A stretch of DNA of 64,000 nucleotides from Chloroflexi bacterium HGW-Chloroflexi-6 (GTDB lineage Bacteria; Chloroflexota; Anaerolineae; Anaerolineales; Villigracilaceae): the NCBI GenBank assembly GCA_002840685.1, contig PHBU01000017.1, positions 1 to 64,000 of the forward strand, in the 5' to 3' direction. Both the position numbers and the translations under genes were made by a program. Positions 46,196 through 54,459 of this stretch are shown here, piece after piece (position 1 is the first letter of the stretch; every line of letters begins with the position of its first letter). The notes beneath the pieces are model-generated. The model had not been told where the DNA came from. It worked only from the letters and a program-made list of their open reading frames with translations, and ran no database searches.

Positions 46196-46242
46196 ATGCA
46201 CATCTGTAACGATTTAGAGTGCTTTCTCAGCCTGGAGGCAGT

Positions 46243-47031
46243 ATGGCTTACGTAATAGCAGTATCCAATGAAAAAGGCGGCGTCGCCAAAACAACCACCA
46301 CCTTCTCGCTCGGCGCTTCTCTTGTTGATATGGGCAAACGTGTTTTGCTTATAGATCTGGATCCGCAAGCCAACCTTAGCCTGGCCAATAGCATCGAACC
46401 GGCAAACGCCACGCGAAACAGCAGTCAGGTTTTGCTGGAAGGAATGCCGGCTCGAGATGCAATCCACAATACCAACATGGATAACCTTTTAATTATTCCG
46501 TGTGGAGCCAGAATGTCTGACGCAGAGCATTTCCTGCCAGTAAGGATTAACTACCAGTTTATTTTACGAGAAGCCTTGCAACAAGCCAACCTGGCCGAAT
46601 TCGACTACATTATCATGGACTGTCCACCCTCGATGGGCGCGATCACGGTCAACGCGCTCACAGCGGCTGATTTGCTTATTATCCCAACCCAGTCTGAATA
46701 TTTTTCGGCGTACGCCCTGCGAGATATGATGGTGATGATTCGCCGCGTTCGCAAGGAAACCAACTCAGATCTGGCCTACCGCATCCTGATCACATTGTTA
46801 GATCAACGCAACCGAACCCATCGCGCGATCCGCGAACAATTACAGCAAACCTTTGGGGCCGGATTATTTTCATCAGTTATCGAAATAGATACCCGCTTAC
46901 GCGAAAGTCCAATTATCGGCGTGCCAATATCGCAGTATAGACCAAAAAGCCGAGGAGCACAGCAATACCGGGTGCTGGCTGAGGAGTTAATGGAATATGT
47001 CAGACAACAAAAAGATTCGCAATCGACTTAA
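46243..47031 (+). CDS. Orphan ParA/MinD-type ATPase
   Basis: 262 residues. Deviant Walker A KGGVAKTTTT (residues about 11-20), switch I DLDPQANLSL, Walker B IIMDCPPS and a C-terminal GVPISQYRPKSRGAQQYR region typical of ParA/Soj. Such ATPases position DNA or protein clusters by gradients on the nucleoid. No parB, parS cluster or replication gene is nearby; it sits between receptor genes and the hybrid kinase, like ParC/PpfA-type ATPases that position chemoreceptor arrays. The start at 46243 has GGAGG four bases upstream. The last 35 bases overlap the kinase gene. Confidence 0.9.
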   Translation: MAYVIAVSNEKGGVAKTTTTFSLGASLVDMGKRVLLIDLDPQANLSLANSIEPANATRNSSQVLLEGMPARDAIHNTNMDNLLIIPCGARMSDAEHFLPVRINYQFILREALQQANLAEFDYIIMDCPPSMGAITVNALTAADLLIIPTQSEYFSAYALRDMMVMIRRVRKETNSDLAYRILITLLDQRNRTHRAIREQLQQTFGAGLFSSVIEIDTRLRESPIIGVPISQYRPKSRGAQQYRVLAEELMEYVRQQKDSQST

Positions 47032-50000
47032 TCAGATCTTTACTGATATCGCCGAGCCGCAAGGCAAGGATCAGCCGGGTAAAGGTAAAACACCAGCAGC
47101 TCGCAAGCAATCACCAAAAGCGAGCAAGCCTGCTGATGTATCTGCATCTATTAAGGCCAATCGGCAAACTGGCATATTGCATCCGCCTGAACAGCTGGCT
47201 GTAAACACCGTCACATTGACGGAATCAGCCACTGATGGTGTTTCGACTCTTTCGATTCCGTTTAGCACAGACGGCGACACATGGAGCAATCTCGAAATAG
47301 TCGATGAAAAAGATCGCAAGTGGAATAATGAAGAACAGGCCCTGGTTCGAGATGTCGTAGACCAACTGACTCTCGCGTTGCAAAATGCAAAGCTCTTTCA
47401 GCAAACCCAAAAACAAAACAGCAACCTTGAAATCCTGAACGAAATGGGGCGTGAACTCGCCACCCAGCTTGATATTCAGCAGGTTGTTGAAAATGCCTAT
47501 AAATATACAAGCCAGCTGATCGATACCCGCAGTTTTTTTGTTGCACTTCTTAATAACGAAAATGAAACCCTAACCTTCCCGATCGTGACTGTTGCTGGCA
47601 AGCGCATTGAATATGCAGACAGAAAAATGGGCAGTGGGCTGACCGATTACATTCTGCGAAACCGTAAAGTTACCTTGCTAAACGGGGATGTAACCGCCCA
47701 AATGACCGAGCTTGGCATCGAATTTATTGCGCTTGGAAATGCCAAACCTGCAGTATCCTGGCTGGGCGTACCATTGGCCATTGGTAACAAAACACTGGGC
47801 GCCATCGTTGTCCAAAGCACCGATACTCCTTACCTCTATACAGAGCAGGAGCGAGATTTATTGGTAGCCGTTGCCAGCCAAACCGCGATTGCCCTGCAAA
47901 ATGCACAACTTTTCCAGCAAACAGAGGCCCAAAGGGAAGACCTTGCCATCCTCAATGAAATGGCGCGTGAAATCTCATCGCTGCTAACCGTTGAAGAAGT
48001 ATCCCAGGCTGTTTATAAATATGCCGGCAGGCTGATGGATGTAAACGATTTCTTTGTTGCCATGTATCACCCGGAAACTGAAGAGATGTCGTTCCCGGCT
48101 ATTTATTTTGATGGACAACCCAGCCCCATAGAAAGAACAAAAATCGGTAATGGCCTGACCGCAAAGGTTTTGCACGACCAACAGCCCTTGCTGCTCCCAG
48201 ATCGAGTCAGCGAACGCGCCCAAGAAATCGGCGTGGAAATATTGCGCCTTGGTGATGACAGCATCCCGGAATGTTGGCTCGGCGTACCGCTTTCGCTGGG
48301 TCAACAAGTGCTCGGGGCAATTGTTGTTCAAAGCGAAAAAACCCCCAACATGTACACTGGACGCCATCGAGATCTGCTCACGGCAATGGCGGGACAGGTT
48401 TCAATCGCAATTCAAAACGCCCGCTTATATCAAAATATTCAAATTTCCGAAACACGTTTCCGCGATGTGGCCCTGGCATCCGCTGACTGGGTGTGGGAAA
48501 CTGACCTGCAAGGTCGTTACACCTACTGTTCCGACAAAGTATTGGATGTGTTGGGTTACAGGCCTGAAGAAATGTACGGCAAAAGCCCGGCTGATTTCAT
48601 GCCCAGCTATGAAGCGGAGCGAATTGTTCCCATCATGGCCGAGGCGATCTCAAAAGCCGAGCGCATGATCGACCTGGAAAACCGCAACCTGACTCGCGAC
48701 GGGCGCGAGATCATCCTGTTTACCAATGGCTTGCCAATCCTCGACGAAACCGACACGATGGTAGGCTATCGCGGCGTCAGCAAGGATGTCACCACGCAGC
48801 GCGTGGATGAGGCGATTGACGAGGTTCTCGCGGAAATTACGCGAGCAGGCGTTTCAACCGAAAACATCAGCGACGCCCTCGCGATGATCCATCAAAGTAT
48901 TTTACACATCGTGCCGGCGAAGAACATCTATTTCGCGATGTACGACAGAGAACACAACATCATTTCTTATCCATTCAAAATGGATGAGCAAGAGTCCCAA
49001 CCTTGGGAAGCTCACGAACCGTCAAACAACCTGACACATTACATCGTTCGGACGGGAAATCCGCTATTTGCTACCGCGGAAGACATCGATAAACTCAGCG
49101 AAACAGGCGAAATAAAACTGGAAGGCTCTCCAGCCAGGCAATGGATTGGTATTCCTCTCAAAACCAAGGAAACCATGGGTATGTTTGCAACCCAAACATA
49201 CGACGACAGCCTGATCTTGACTGAGAATCATTTTGACATTTTAAAGCGTCTGGCTCCCCAAATTGCCACCGTTGTTGAAAAGATCCGAGCGGAAGAGTCT
49301 CTGAGCAAATCTGAAGCCGAACTGCGAGCGCTTTTCAACTCAATGAATGATGTTATCGTGGTTTACGATAACGAGGGCCGGTACATACGTATTGCGCCGA
49401 CCAACCCATCGCGTCTGTCTCTCCCCGCCGAAGAATTGCTGGGCAAAACCATTTACGAGGTGGTTCCCCCTGAACTGCATCAAATCTTTATCGACTCTAT
49501 CAAGCGCGCCCTGCAGACGAATGAGACCATCCAGGTTGAGTACCCGCTTAACATCGGTGGTCAAAAGTTTTGGTTCGATGCCAGCGTTTCCAAGCTCAGC
49601 CAAAATCAGGTTTTTTGGGTAGCAAGAGATATTACAGAACGCAAAGTGGCTGAAGAAGCTTTACGGCGACAAAATGAATACCTGGCAACAGCCACCGAGG
49701 TAGGTCGTTTGATCACGTCCACCCTGGACCTGCCTACCCTCTTCGAGCGCACGGTAAACCTGATCCGCTCCGCTTTTGGCTACTACCACGTTTCGATTTT
49801 TACGGTGGAAGAAACCGGCTTCACAACGATCCTGCGTGAATCAACCGGTGAAGCCGGGGAAGAAATGAAAAACCGCAAACACTCTCTGGCGGTCGGTTCA
49901 AAATCAATTATCGGTAATGTAACAGGCAACGGAAAAACCCTGGTGGTCAACAACACGGCCATTGACCCGATTCATCGCCCTAACCCGCTTCTGCCAGAAA

Positions 50001-51670
50001 CACGCGCTGAGGCAGGCATCCCTCTCAAAATTGGTTCACGCATCCTCGGCGCACTGGACATTCAGTCACGTGAGGTAGGGGCTTTCTTCGACGCAGATAT
50101 TGCCATTCTCGAAACTCTCGCAGATCAAATTGCGGTGGCCCTCGATAACGCCCGATCCTACGAATTGGCGCAACAAGCCGTAAACGAAATGCGCGAGCTC
50201 GACCGGATCAAGAGCCAGTTCCTGGCAAACATGTCCCATGAACTGCGCACCCCGCTGAACTCGATCATCGGCTTTTCACGCGTTATTCTGAAGGGGATTG
50301 ACGGTCCGATCAACGATCAGCAGCACCAGGATCTTTCGGCCATCTACAACTCAGGCCAACACCTGCTCAACCTGATCAATGATGTGCTCGACCTGTCAAA
50401 GATCGAAGCCGGAAAGATGGAACTCGCAATCGAGGAGATCAACATTGTCGATACCATCAACAGTGTGATGTCCACTTCCATCGGTCTGCTGAAAGATAAA
50501 CCGGTTCGCCTGGAAAAAGAATTGGCGGCAAACATTCCCACCATTCGAGCAGATGCCATGCGCATTCGTCAGGTATTGATCAACCTGATGTCAAACGCCG
50601 CAAAGTTCACGGATGAAGGCACAATTACCATAGAGGCGGGTCCGCACACAAGCTCAACCGGACAACGCGAAGTGCTGGTCAGCGTCAGAGATACAGGGCC
50701 AGGCATTTCGCCAGAAGATCAGGCCAAGCTCTTCCAGGCTTTCTCGCAAGTAGATTCTTCGCCAACGAGAAAATCGGGCGGCACAGGTCTGGGGTTGTCC
50801 ATCTGCCAACGCATGATCGAAATGCACGGTGGACGAATCGGCGTTCACAGCGTGGTTGGAGAAGGCAGCACCTTTTACTTCACAGTTCCTGTCTTCCATC
50901 AGGAAAATGTAAAAGAGGAAACTGGCGGCAAAGTCATCTTATGTATCGACGATGATCCGCAAATTATCAGCCTGTACGAAAGATACCTTAAGCCGCAAGG
51001 CTACCAGGTTGTCCCACTCGTCAATTCAGCCAACGCCAAAGATACCATCAAGCGTCTCAAACCTTACGCAGTGACACTGGATATCATGATGCCGCAGATT
51101 GACGGCTGGCAAGTGCTGGCAGATATCAAAAACGATCCTGAAACCCGCGATGTACCTGTCATTGTTTGTTCCATCGTGGAAGAGGAAGAAAAAGGATTTA
51201 GCCTCGGCGCTTCAGATTATCTCGTAAAACCAATCTTGCAGGATGATTTGCTGAACTCGCTTAACCGGCTAAACGGCGATGGAACCATCAAGGAAGTGCT
51301 GATCATCGATGACTCTGCTGATGATTTGCGCTTGATAGAGAGAATTATTTCAGAAAAGGACGCTTACCATCCCATTCTGGCGCAAGGCGGCAAGGCAGGC
51401 TGGGAGATCATCAGCCAAAAGAAGCCTCACGCCATCATCCTGGACCTGTTCATGCCAGATATAGATGGGTTCGAGATCCTTGAAAGGCTCAAAACATCAC
51501 CAGATCTGCGCGAGATTCCGGTATTGGTTATCAGTGGCGCGGACCTTAACGAAGAGCAGCAGCAAAAGTTATCCAATTTAGGAAAAACGATGATGCAAAA
51601 AGGAATGCTGGAACAAGATGAATTGTTCAGCACGCTAGAAAAAGCGCTAAAACGGTTACAAACACTATGA
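46997..51670 (+). CDS. Soluble hybrid histidine kinase, half-GAF/GAF/PAS with two receivers
   Basis: 1557 residues, no membrane helix. Basic Pro/Lys-rich start (1-60); half-GAF as in receptors B-G (about 60-140); GAF about 160-305 and 330-478; PAS about 485-605; GAF about 620-765; PAS about 770-885; GAF about 905-1055. HisKA follows with His1081 in MSHELRTPLN, then HATPase (about 1180-1300; LMSNAAKF, DTGPGIS, GGTGLGLS). Receiver 1 has Asp1362 and LVKP; receiver 2 has Asp1483 and MMQKGM. All catalytic residues are intact. It is the only kinase in the array, so it probably collects the receptors' signals. GGAG stands 10 bases before the ATG. Confidence 0.93.
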   Translation: MSDNKKIRNRLNQIFTDIAEPQGKDQPGKGKTPAARKQSPKASKPADVSASIKANRQTGILHPPEQLAVNTVTLTESATDGVSTLSIPFSTDGDTWSNLEIVDEKDRKWNNEEQALVRDVVDQLTLALQNAKLFQQTQKQNSNLEILNEMGRELATQLDIQQVVENAYKYTSQLIDTRSFFVALLNNENETLTFPIVTVAGKRIEYADRKMGSGLTDYILRNRKVTLLNGDVTAQMTELGIEFIALGNAKPAVSWLGVPLAIGNKTLGAIVVQSTDTPYLYTEQERDLLVAVASQTAIALQNAQLFQQTEAQREDLAILNEMAREISSLLTVEEVSQAVYKYAGRLMDVNDFFVAMYHPETEEMSFPAIYFDGQPSPIERTKIGNGLTAKVLHDQQPLLLPDRVSERAQEIGVEILRLGDDSIPECWLGVPLSLGQQVLGAIVVQSEKTPNMYTGRHRDLLTAMAGQVSIAIQNARLYQNIQISETRFRDVALASADWVWETDLQGRYTYCSDKVLDVLGYRPEEMYGKSPADFMPSYEAERIVPIMAEAISKAERMIDLENRNLTRDGREIILFTNGLPILDETDTMVGYRGVSKDVTTQRVDEAIDEVLAEITRAGVSTENISDALAMIHQSILHIVPAKNIYFAMYDREHNIISYPFKMDEQESQPWEAHEPSNNLTHYIVRTGNPLFATAEDIDKLSETGEIKLEGSPARQWIGIPLKTKETMGMFATQTYDDSLILTENHFDILKRLAPQIATVVEKIRAEESLSKSEAELRALFNSMNDVIVVYDNEGRYIRIAPTNPSRLSLPAEELLGKTIYEVVPPELHQIFIDSIKRALQTNETIQVEYPLNIGGQKFWFDASVSKLSQNQVFWVARDITERKVAEEALRRQNEYLATATEVGRLITSTLDLPTLFERTVNLIRSAFGYYHVSIFTVEETGFTTILRESTGEAGEEMKNRKHSLAVGSKSIIGNVTGNGKTLVVNNTAIDPIHRPNPLLPETRAEAGIPLKIGSRILGALDIQSREVGAFFDADIAILETLADQIAVALDNARSYELAQQAVNEMRELDRIKSQFLANMSHELRTPLNSIIGFSRVILKGIDGPINDQQHQDLSAIYNSGQHLLNLINDVLDLSKIEAGKMELAIEEINIVDTINSVMSTSIGLLKDKPVRLEKELAANIPTIRADAMRIRQVLINLMSNAAKFTDEGTITIEAGPHTSSTGQREVLVSVRDTGPGISPEDQAKLFQAFSQVDSSPTRKSGGTGLGLSICQRMIEMHGGRIGVHSVVGEGSTFYFTVPVFHQENVKEETGGKVILCIDDDPQIISLYERYLKPQGYQVVPLVNSANAKDTIKRLKPYAVTLDIMMPQIDGWQVLADIKNDPETRDVPVIVCSIVEEEEKGFSLGASDYLVKPILQDDLLNSLNRLNGDGTIKEVLIIDDSADDLRLIERIISEKDAYHPILAQGGKAGWEIISQKKPHAIILDLFMPDIDGFEILERLKTSPDLREIPVLVISGADLNEEQQQKLSNLGKTMMQKGMLEQDELFSTLEKALKRLQTL

Positions 51671-51677
51671 GACAAAA

Positions 51678-51710
51678 AAAGGCGTACCAGACAAAAGGTG
51701 CGCCTTTTTT
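51678..51710 (+). terminator. Intrinsic terminator after the hybrid kinase
   Basis: AAAGGCGTACC (51678-51688) pairs with GGTGCGCCTTT (51697-51707) through one T-G pair, with a T-run. It closes the array operon. The next ATG is at 51729, so this hairpin also lies in the leader of the threonine synthase fusion if there is read-through. Confidence 0.8.
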
Positions 51711-51728
51711 GAAGCCAGGAGAAAAAGA

Positions 51729-53402
51729 ATGTCTTTTTTGATCGAATGCATCGACTGTGGGCATACAACGAATTATCATCCAAACGAAATCGATTGTCCA
51801 AAATGCAAAAGTCAATGGCGCAAGGCAATTTACGATTACGACACCATTCGCGAGCAATTACCGTCGCTGATTGCCACTCGCCCGTTTGATCTGTGGAGAT
51901 ACCGGGAGCTGCTGCCCATCCACAAGCCCGTTCTAAGCCTGCGTATGGGCGAAGGTGGCACGCCGCTCATCCAGGCTGTAAATCTGGGAATGATGCTGGG
52001 GTGCCCCAATATCTTTATCAAGGATGAACGCCAGGGCCCCAGCGCTTCGTTCAAGGACCGTCAGGCAGCCGTCACAATTGCAGCCCTGAAAGAAGCCGGG
52101 ATCACCGAGATGGTAGCCGCCTCGACAGGCAATGTCGCGATATCGTATTCAGCCTTCGCAGCCCGCGCCGGCATCAAATTGTGGGCTTTTGTCACCAGCC
52201 TTGTGCCCGCCGTTAAAATGCGCGAAATCGCTCTGTATGGCAGCCAGGTTGTCAAAGTAACCGGATCGTACGACCAGGTCAAGAAAATCGCGGCTGAGTT
52301 TGCTGAACAGCGCGGCCTTTATCACGATATGGGCGCACGCACCATCACATCAGTCGAAGGAATGAAAACCATCGCTTATGAAATTGTCGAGCAGCTGACC
52401 GACCAGCTCGGGCCTCCCGAAGATGGCAGCCGCTGGCGCACACCGACCTGGTATATCCAGGCCATCAGCGGCGGACTTGGCCCAATTGGCGTCAGCAAAG
52501 GGTTTCATGAAATGCAGCAAATGGGATTCATCAGCAACATCCCATCGATCGCTGCCATACAAGCGGATGGATGCGCCCCCATGGTGCACGCCTGGAAACA
52601 AAACCAGGAAGAGGCCAGCGCCGTGATCAACCCCAAAACTCACATTGAAACCCTCGCAACCGGAACCCCCGGGCGCGCTTACCCGTTGCTGCGCAAAGAA
52701 TTCAAACAGAACCAGGGATTATTCGAGAGCGTCACCGACGAGGAAGCTTTCAGGGCAATGCACGTCCTCGCAAAAATGGAAGGGGTCTCCGCCGAGCCCG
52801 CCTCCGCTGCCGCTTTTGCGGGTCTCTTCAAGCTGGTGCGCGCCGGAATTATTAAATCCACCGACACTGTTGTTGTGAACTGCACCGGACATACCATGCC
52901 TGCCGAGCCGCTCGTACTTGGGGCAGGCTGGGCGCGCAATGTTGTCTTACCGCAAGAAAGCGACGATGCTTCTGCCGCTCCCAAAGAAGGCGAGGGCTTG
53001 CTGGCCGCCCTGAGCCGGGTGGCGCCAGATCGTTTCCCACGGGTGGCAATTGTCGATGACACGGCCGATGCGCGCCGCCTGATCCGCCGAATTTTGCAGT
53101 CCCAGGGTGAATACACCATCTTCGAGGCAACCAACGGACGCGAAGGACTCGAATTGGTCAAACGCGAACACCCCGATCTGATCATCCTTGACTTAATGAT
53201 GCCTGAAATGGACGGGTTCGCCGTGCTCGATGCGCTCAAGAACAATCCTGAAACCGCCCACATCCCGGTGATCGTTTCCACAGCCAAAGAGCTGACCAAA
53301 GACGAGAAAGATCTTTTGCAGGGTCAAATCCAGGCTTTGATGCAAAAGGGTGATTTCATGAGCGACGAATTCCTGGAAGAAGTTAAAGCCTTAATTCGAT
53401 AA
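51729..53402 (+). CDS. thrC: Threonine synthase fused to a C-terminal receiver domain
   Basis: 557 residues. Zinc-ribbon-like start (CIDCGHT...CPKC), then a fold-type II PLP domain with Lys109 in SASFKDRQA, the phosphate loop ASTGNVAIS and SGGLGPIG. This is the plant/archaeal-type threonine synthase, which makes threonine from O-phosphohomoserine. After a linker (about 405-432) comes a complete receiver (about 435-555): DD in VAIVDDTADA, Asp488 in ILDLMMP, VSTA switch and Lys in LMQKGDF. The receiver looks phosphorylatable. Its tail resembles receiver 2 of the kinase just upstream. AGGAG precedes the ATG. Confidence 0.92.
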   Translation: MSFLIECIDCGHTTNYHPNEIDCPKCKSQWRKAIYDYDTIREQLPSLIATRPFDLWRYRELLPIHKPVLSLRMGEGGTPLIQAVNLGMMLGCPNIFIKDERQGPSASFKDRQAAVTIAALKEAGITEMVAASTGNVAISYSAFAARAGIKLWAFVTSLVPAVKMREIALYGSQVVKVTGSYDQVKKIAAEFAEQRGLYHDMGARTITSVEGMKTIAYEIVEQLTDQLGPPEDGSRWRTPTWYIQAISGGLGPIGVSKGFHEMQQMGFISNIPSIAAIQADGCAPMVHAWKQNQEEASAVINPKTHIETLATGTPGRAYPLLRKEFKQNQGLFESVTDEEAFRAMHVLAKMEGVSAEPASAAAFAGLFKLVRAGIIKSTDTVVVNCTGHTMPAEPLVLGAGWARNVVLPQESDDASAAPKEGEGLLAALSRVAPDRFPRVAIVDDTADARRLIRRILQSQGEYTIFEATNGREGLELVKREHPDLIILDLMMPEMDGFAVLDALKNNPETAHIPVIVSTAKELTKDEKDLLQGQIQALMQKGDFMSDEFLEEVKALIR

Positions 53403-53432
53403 TCATACGGTTTAGCAATGAAATAGAAAGCC

Positions 53433-53460
53433 TTGCAAAGCCCGTTGTCCGTTTTAATAG
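53433..53460 (+). promoter_or_regulatory. Possible promoter of the EamA transporter
   Basis: TTGCAA (53433-53438), 16-base spacer, TAATAG (53455-53460), in the 105-base gap before the transporter. The match is weak. Confidence 0.3.
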
Positions 53461-53507
53461 CTCCATGAATCAAAAAGTGGGTTCCCGGAAATTCAGAAAG
53501 AGTTTGC

Positions 53508-54455
53508 ATGCCAGCCAATAAAAGACAGAGCGTGGGAATCTACGCGGCTCTGTCATCGGCTTTTTTATTGGGATTAGCGCCTGTATTTGGCAGGTGGGCG
53601 ATCTTGTCAGGTTTCAGTTCGCTGCTGACGGTCGCCCTCCGAACCAGCCTGGCCGCAGCAATGATATTTATTATCATGCTGGTATTCAAACGCCAATTTT
53701 TATATATCTTTCCGGTTGGGTTGGCGGGTTGTTTCCTGGCAGGTACGATCAATGGATTGGGATCATTGCTTTACTACATGGCTTTAAGTGACCTGCCAGC
53801 CAGTGTGGGACAATTGCTATATGCCGTGTACCCTGTTTTTGTAGCGTTTTTCTCGATCCTGGACAAGCAAGCCATAAGCCGCCTGACCATACTGCGAATG
53901 GTGTTGGCGCTGGCGGCAGTATTGCTGCTGATAAGCCCCAATGGAACAGCCCTGCCACTCTCAGCCGTTTTAATGATGATCGGTTCAGCCGCCCTGTATG
54001 CGCTTCACATCCCGATCAACCAACGCGTCCTTTACGAAATCCCCGCACCGACAGTCACTCTTTACACATTGCTTGCAATGGGTCTTGTCACCCTACCCGC
54101 ATACTTTATCTTTGACAGGCAACCGCCGGGCAGCGAAGCCATGTGGCTGCCCGTCATTCTGCTGACGTTGGTCACCTTTGCATCGCGCTTTACCCTTTTT
54201 CTGGGCATAAAAAAAATAGGCGGTGTGCAAACCGCCTTGCTCGGCCTTTCAGAAATCTTCATTACAATTTTAGTCAGTTACTTCCTGCTGGATGAGCGTT
54301 TAACTCTCATCCAGTGGGCCGGCGCAGGAATATTGGGGACAACCCTGTTACTGGCATCTTTTGAAAACCCAGATCTGCAACGCCCCAAAGGCGGCTGGCT
54401 GGCATGGATCCATCCGCCACAAATCGCACCCATCCCATGGAATCTCGAAGATTGA
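53508..54455 (+). CDS. EamA/DMT-family transporter
   Basis: 315 residues with about ten membrane helices in two EamA repeats. Repeat 1 begins IYAALSSAFLLGLAPVFGRWAI and contains a YYMALSDLPASVGQLLYAVYPV helix pair; repeat 2 contains RFTLFLGIKKIGGVQTALLGLSEI. These DMT proteins export metabolites, often amino acids or their analogues. Being next to the threonine synthase fusion, threonine-related export is possible but unproven. It converges with the two-component operon (four-base gap). A terminator-like hairpin lies inside its first codons. Confidence 0.88.
   Translation: MPANKRQSVGIYAALSSAFLLGLAPVFGRWAILSGFSSLLTVALRTSLAAAMIFIIMLVFKRQFLYIFPVGLAGCFLAGTINGLGSLLYYMALSDLPASVGQLLYAVYPVFVAFFSILDKQAISRLTILRMVLALAAVLLLISPNGTALPLSAVLMMIGSAALYALHIPINQRVLYEIPAPTVTLYTLLAMGLVTLPAYFIFDRQPPGSEAMWLPVILLTLVTFASRFTLFLGIKKIGGVQTALLGLSEIFITILVSYFLLDERLTLIQWAGAGILGTTLLLASFENPDLQRPKGGWLAWIHPPQIAPIPWNLED
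53524..53566 (+). other. Terminator-like hairpin inside the EamA gene start
   Basis: GACAGAGC (53524-53531) pairs with GCTCTGTC (53547-53554), with an inner CGT/ACG pairing, and six Ts follow at 53561-53566. It overlaps codons 6-20 of the transporter. It could terminate the upstream transcript, attenuate the transporter, or be coincidental. Confidence 0.4.
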
Positions 54456-54459
54456 TCGC

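Noticed and set aside
29909..53402. Chemotaxis system reading of the sensor array
   Set aside because: No methyl-accepting signalling domain, CheA, CheW, CheR or CheB is present; the Cache-HAMP receptors end in GAF modules and the kinase is an ordinary HisKA hybrid.
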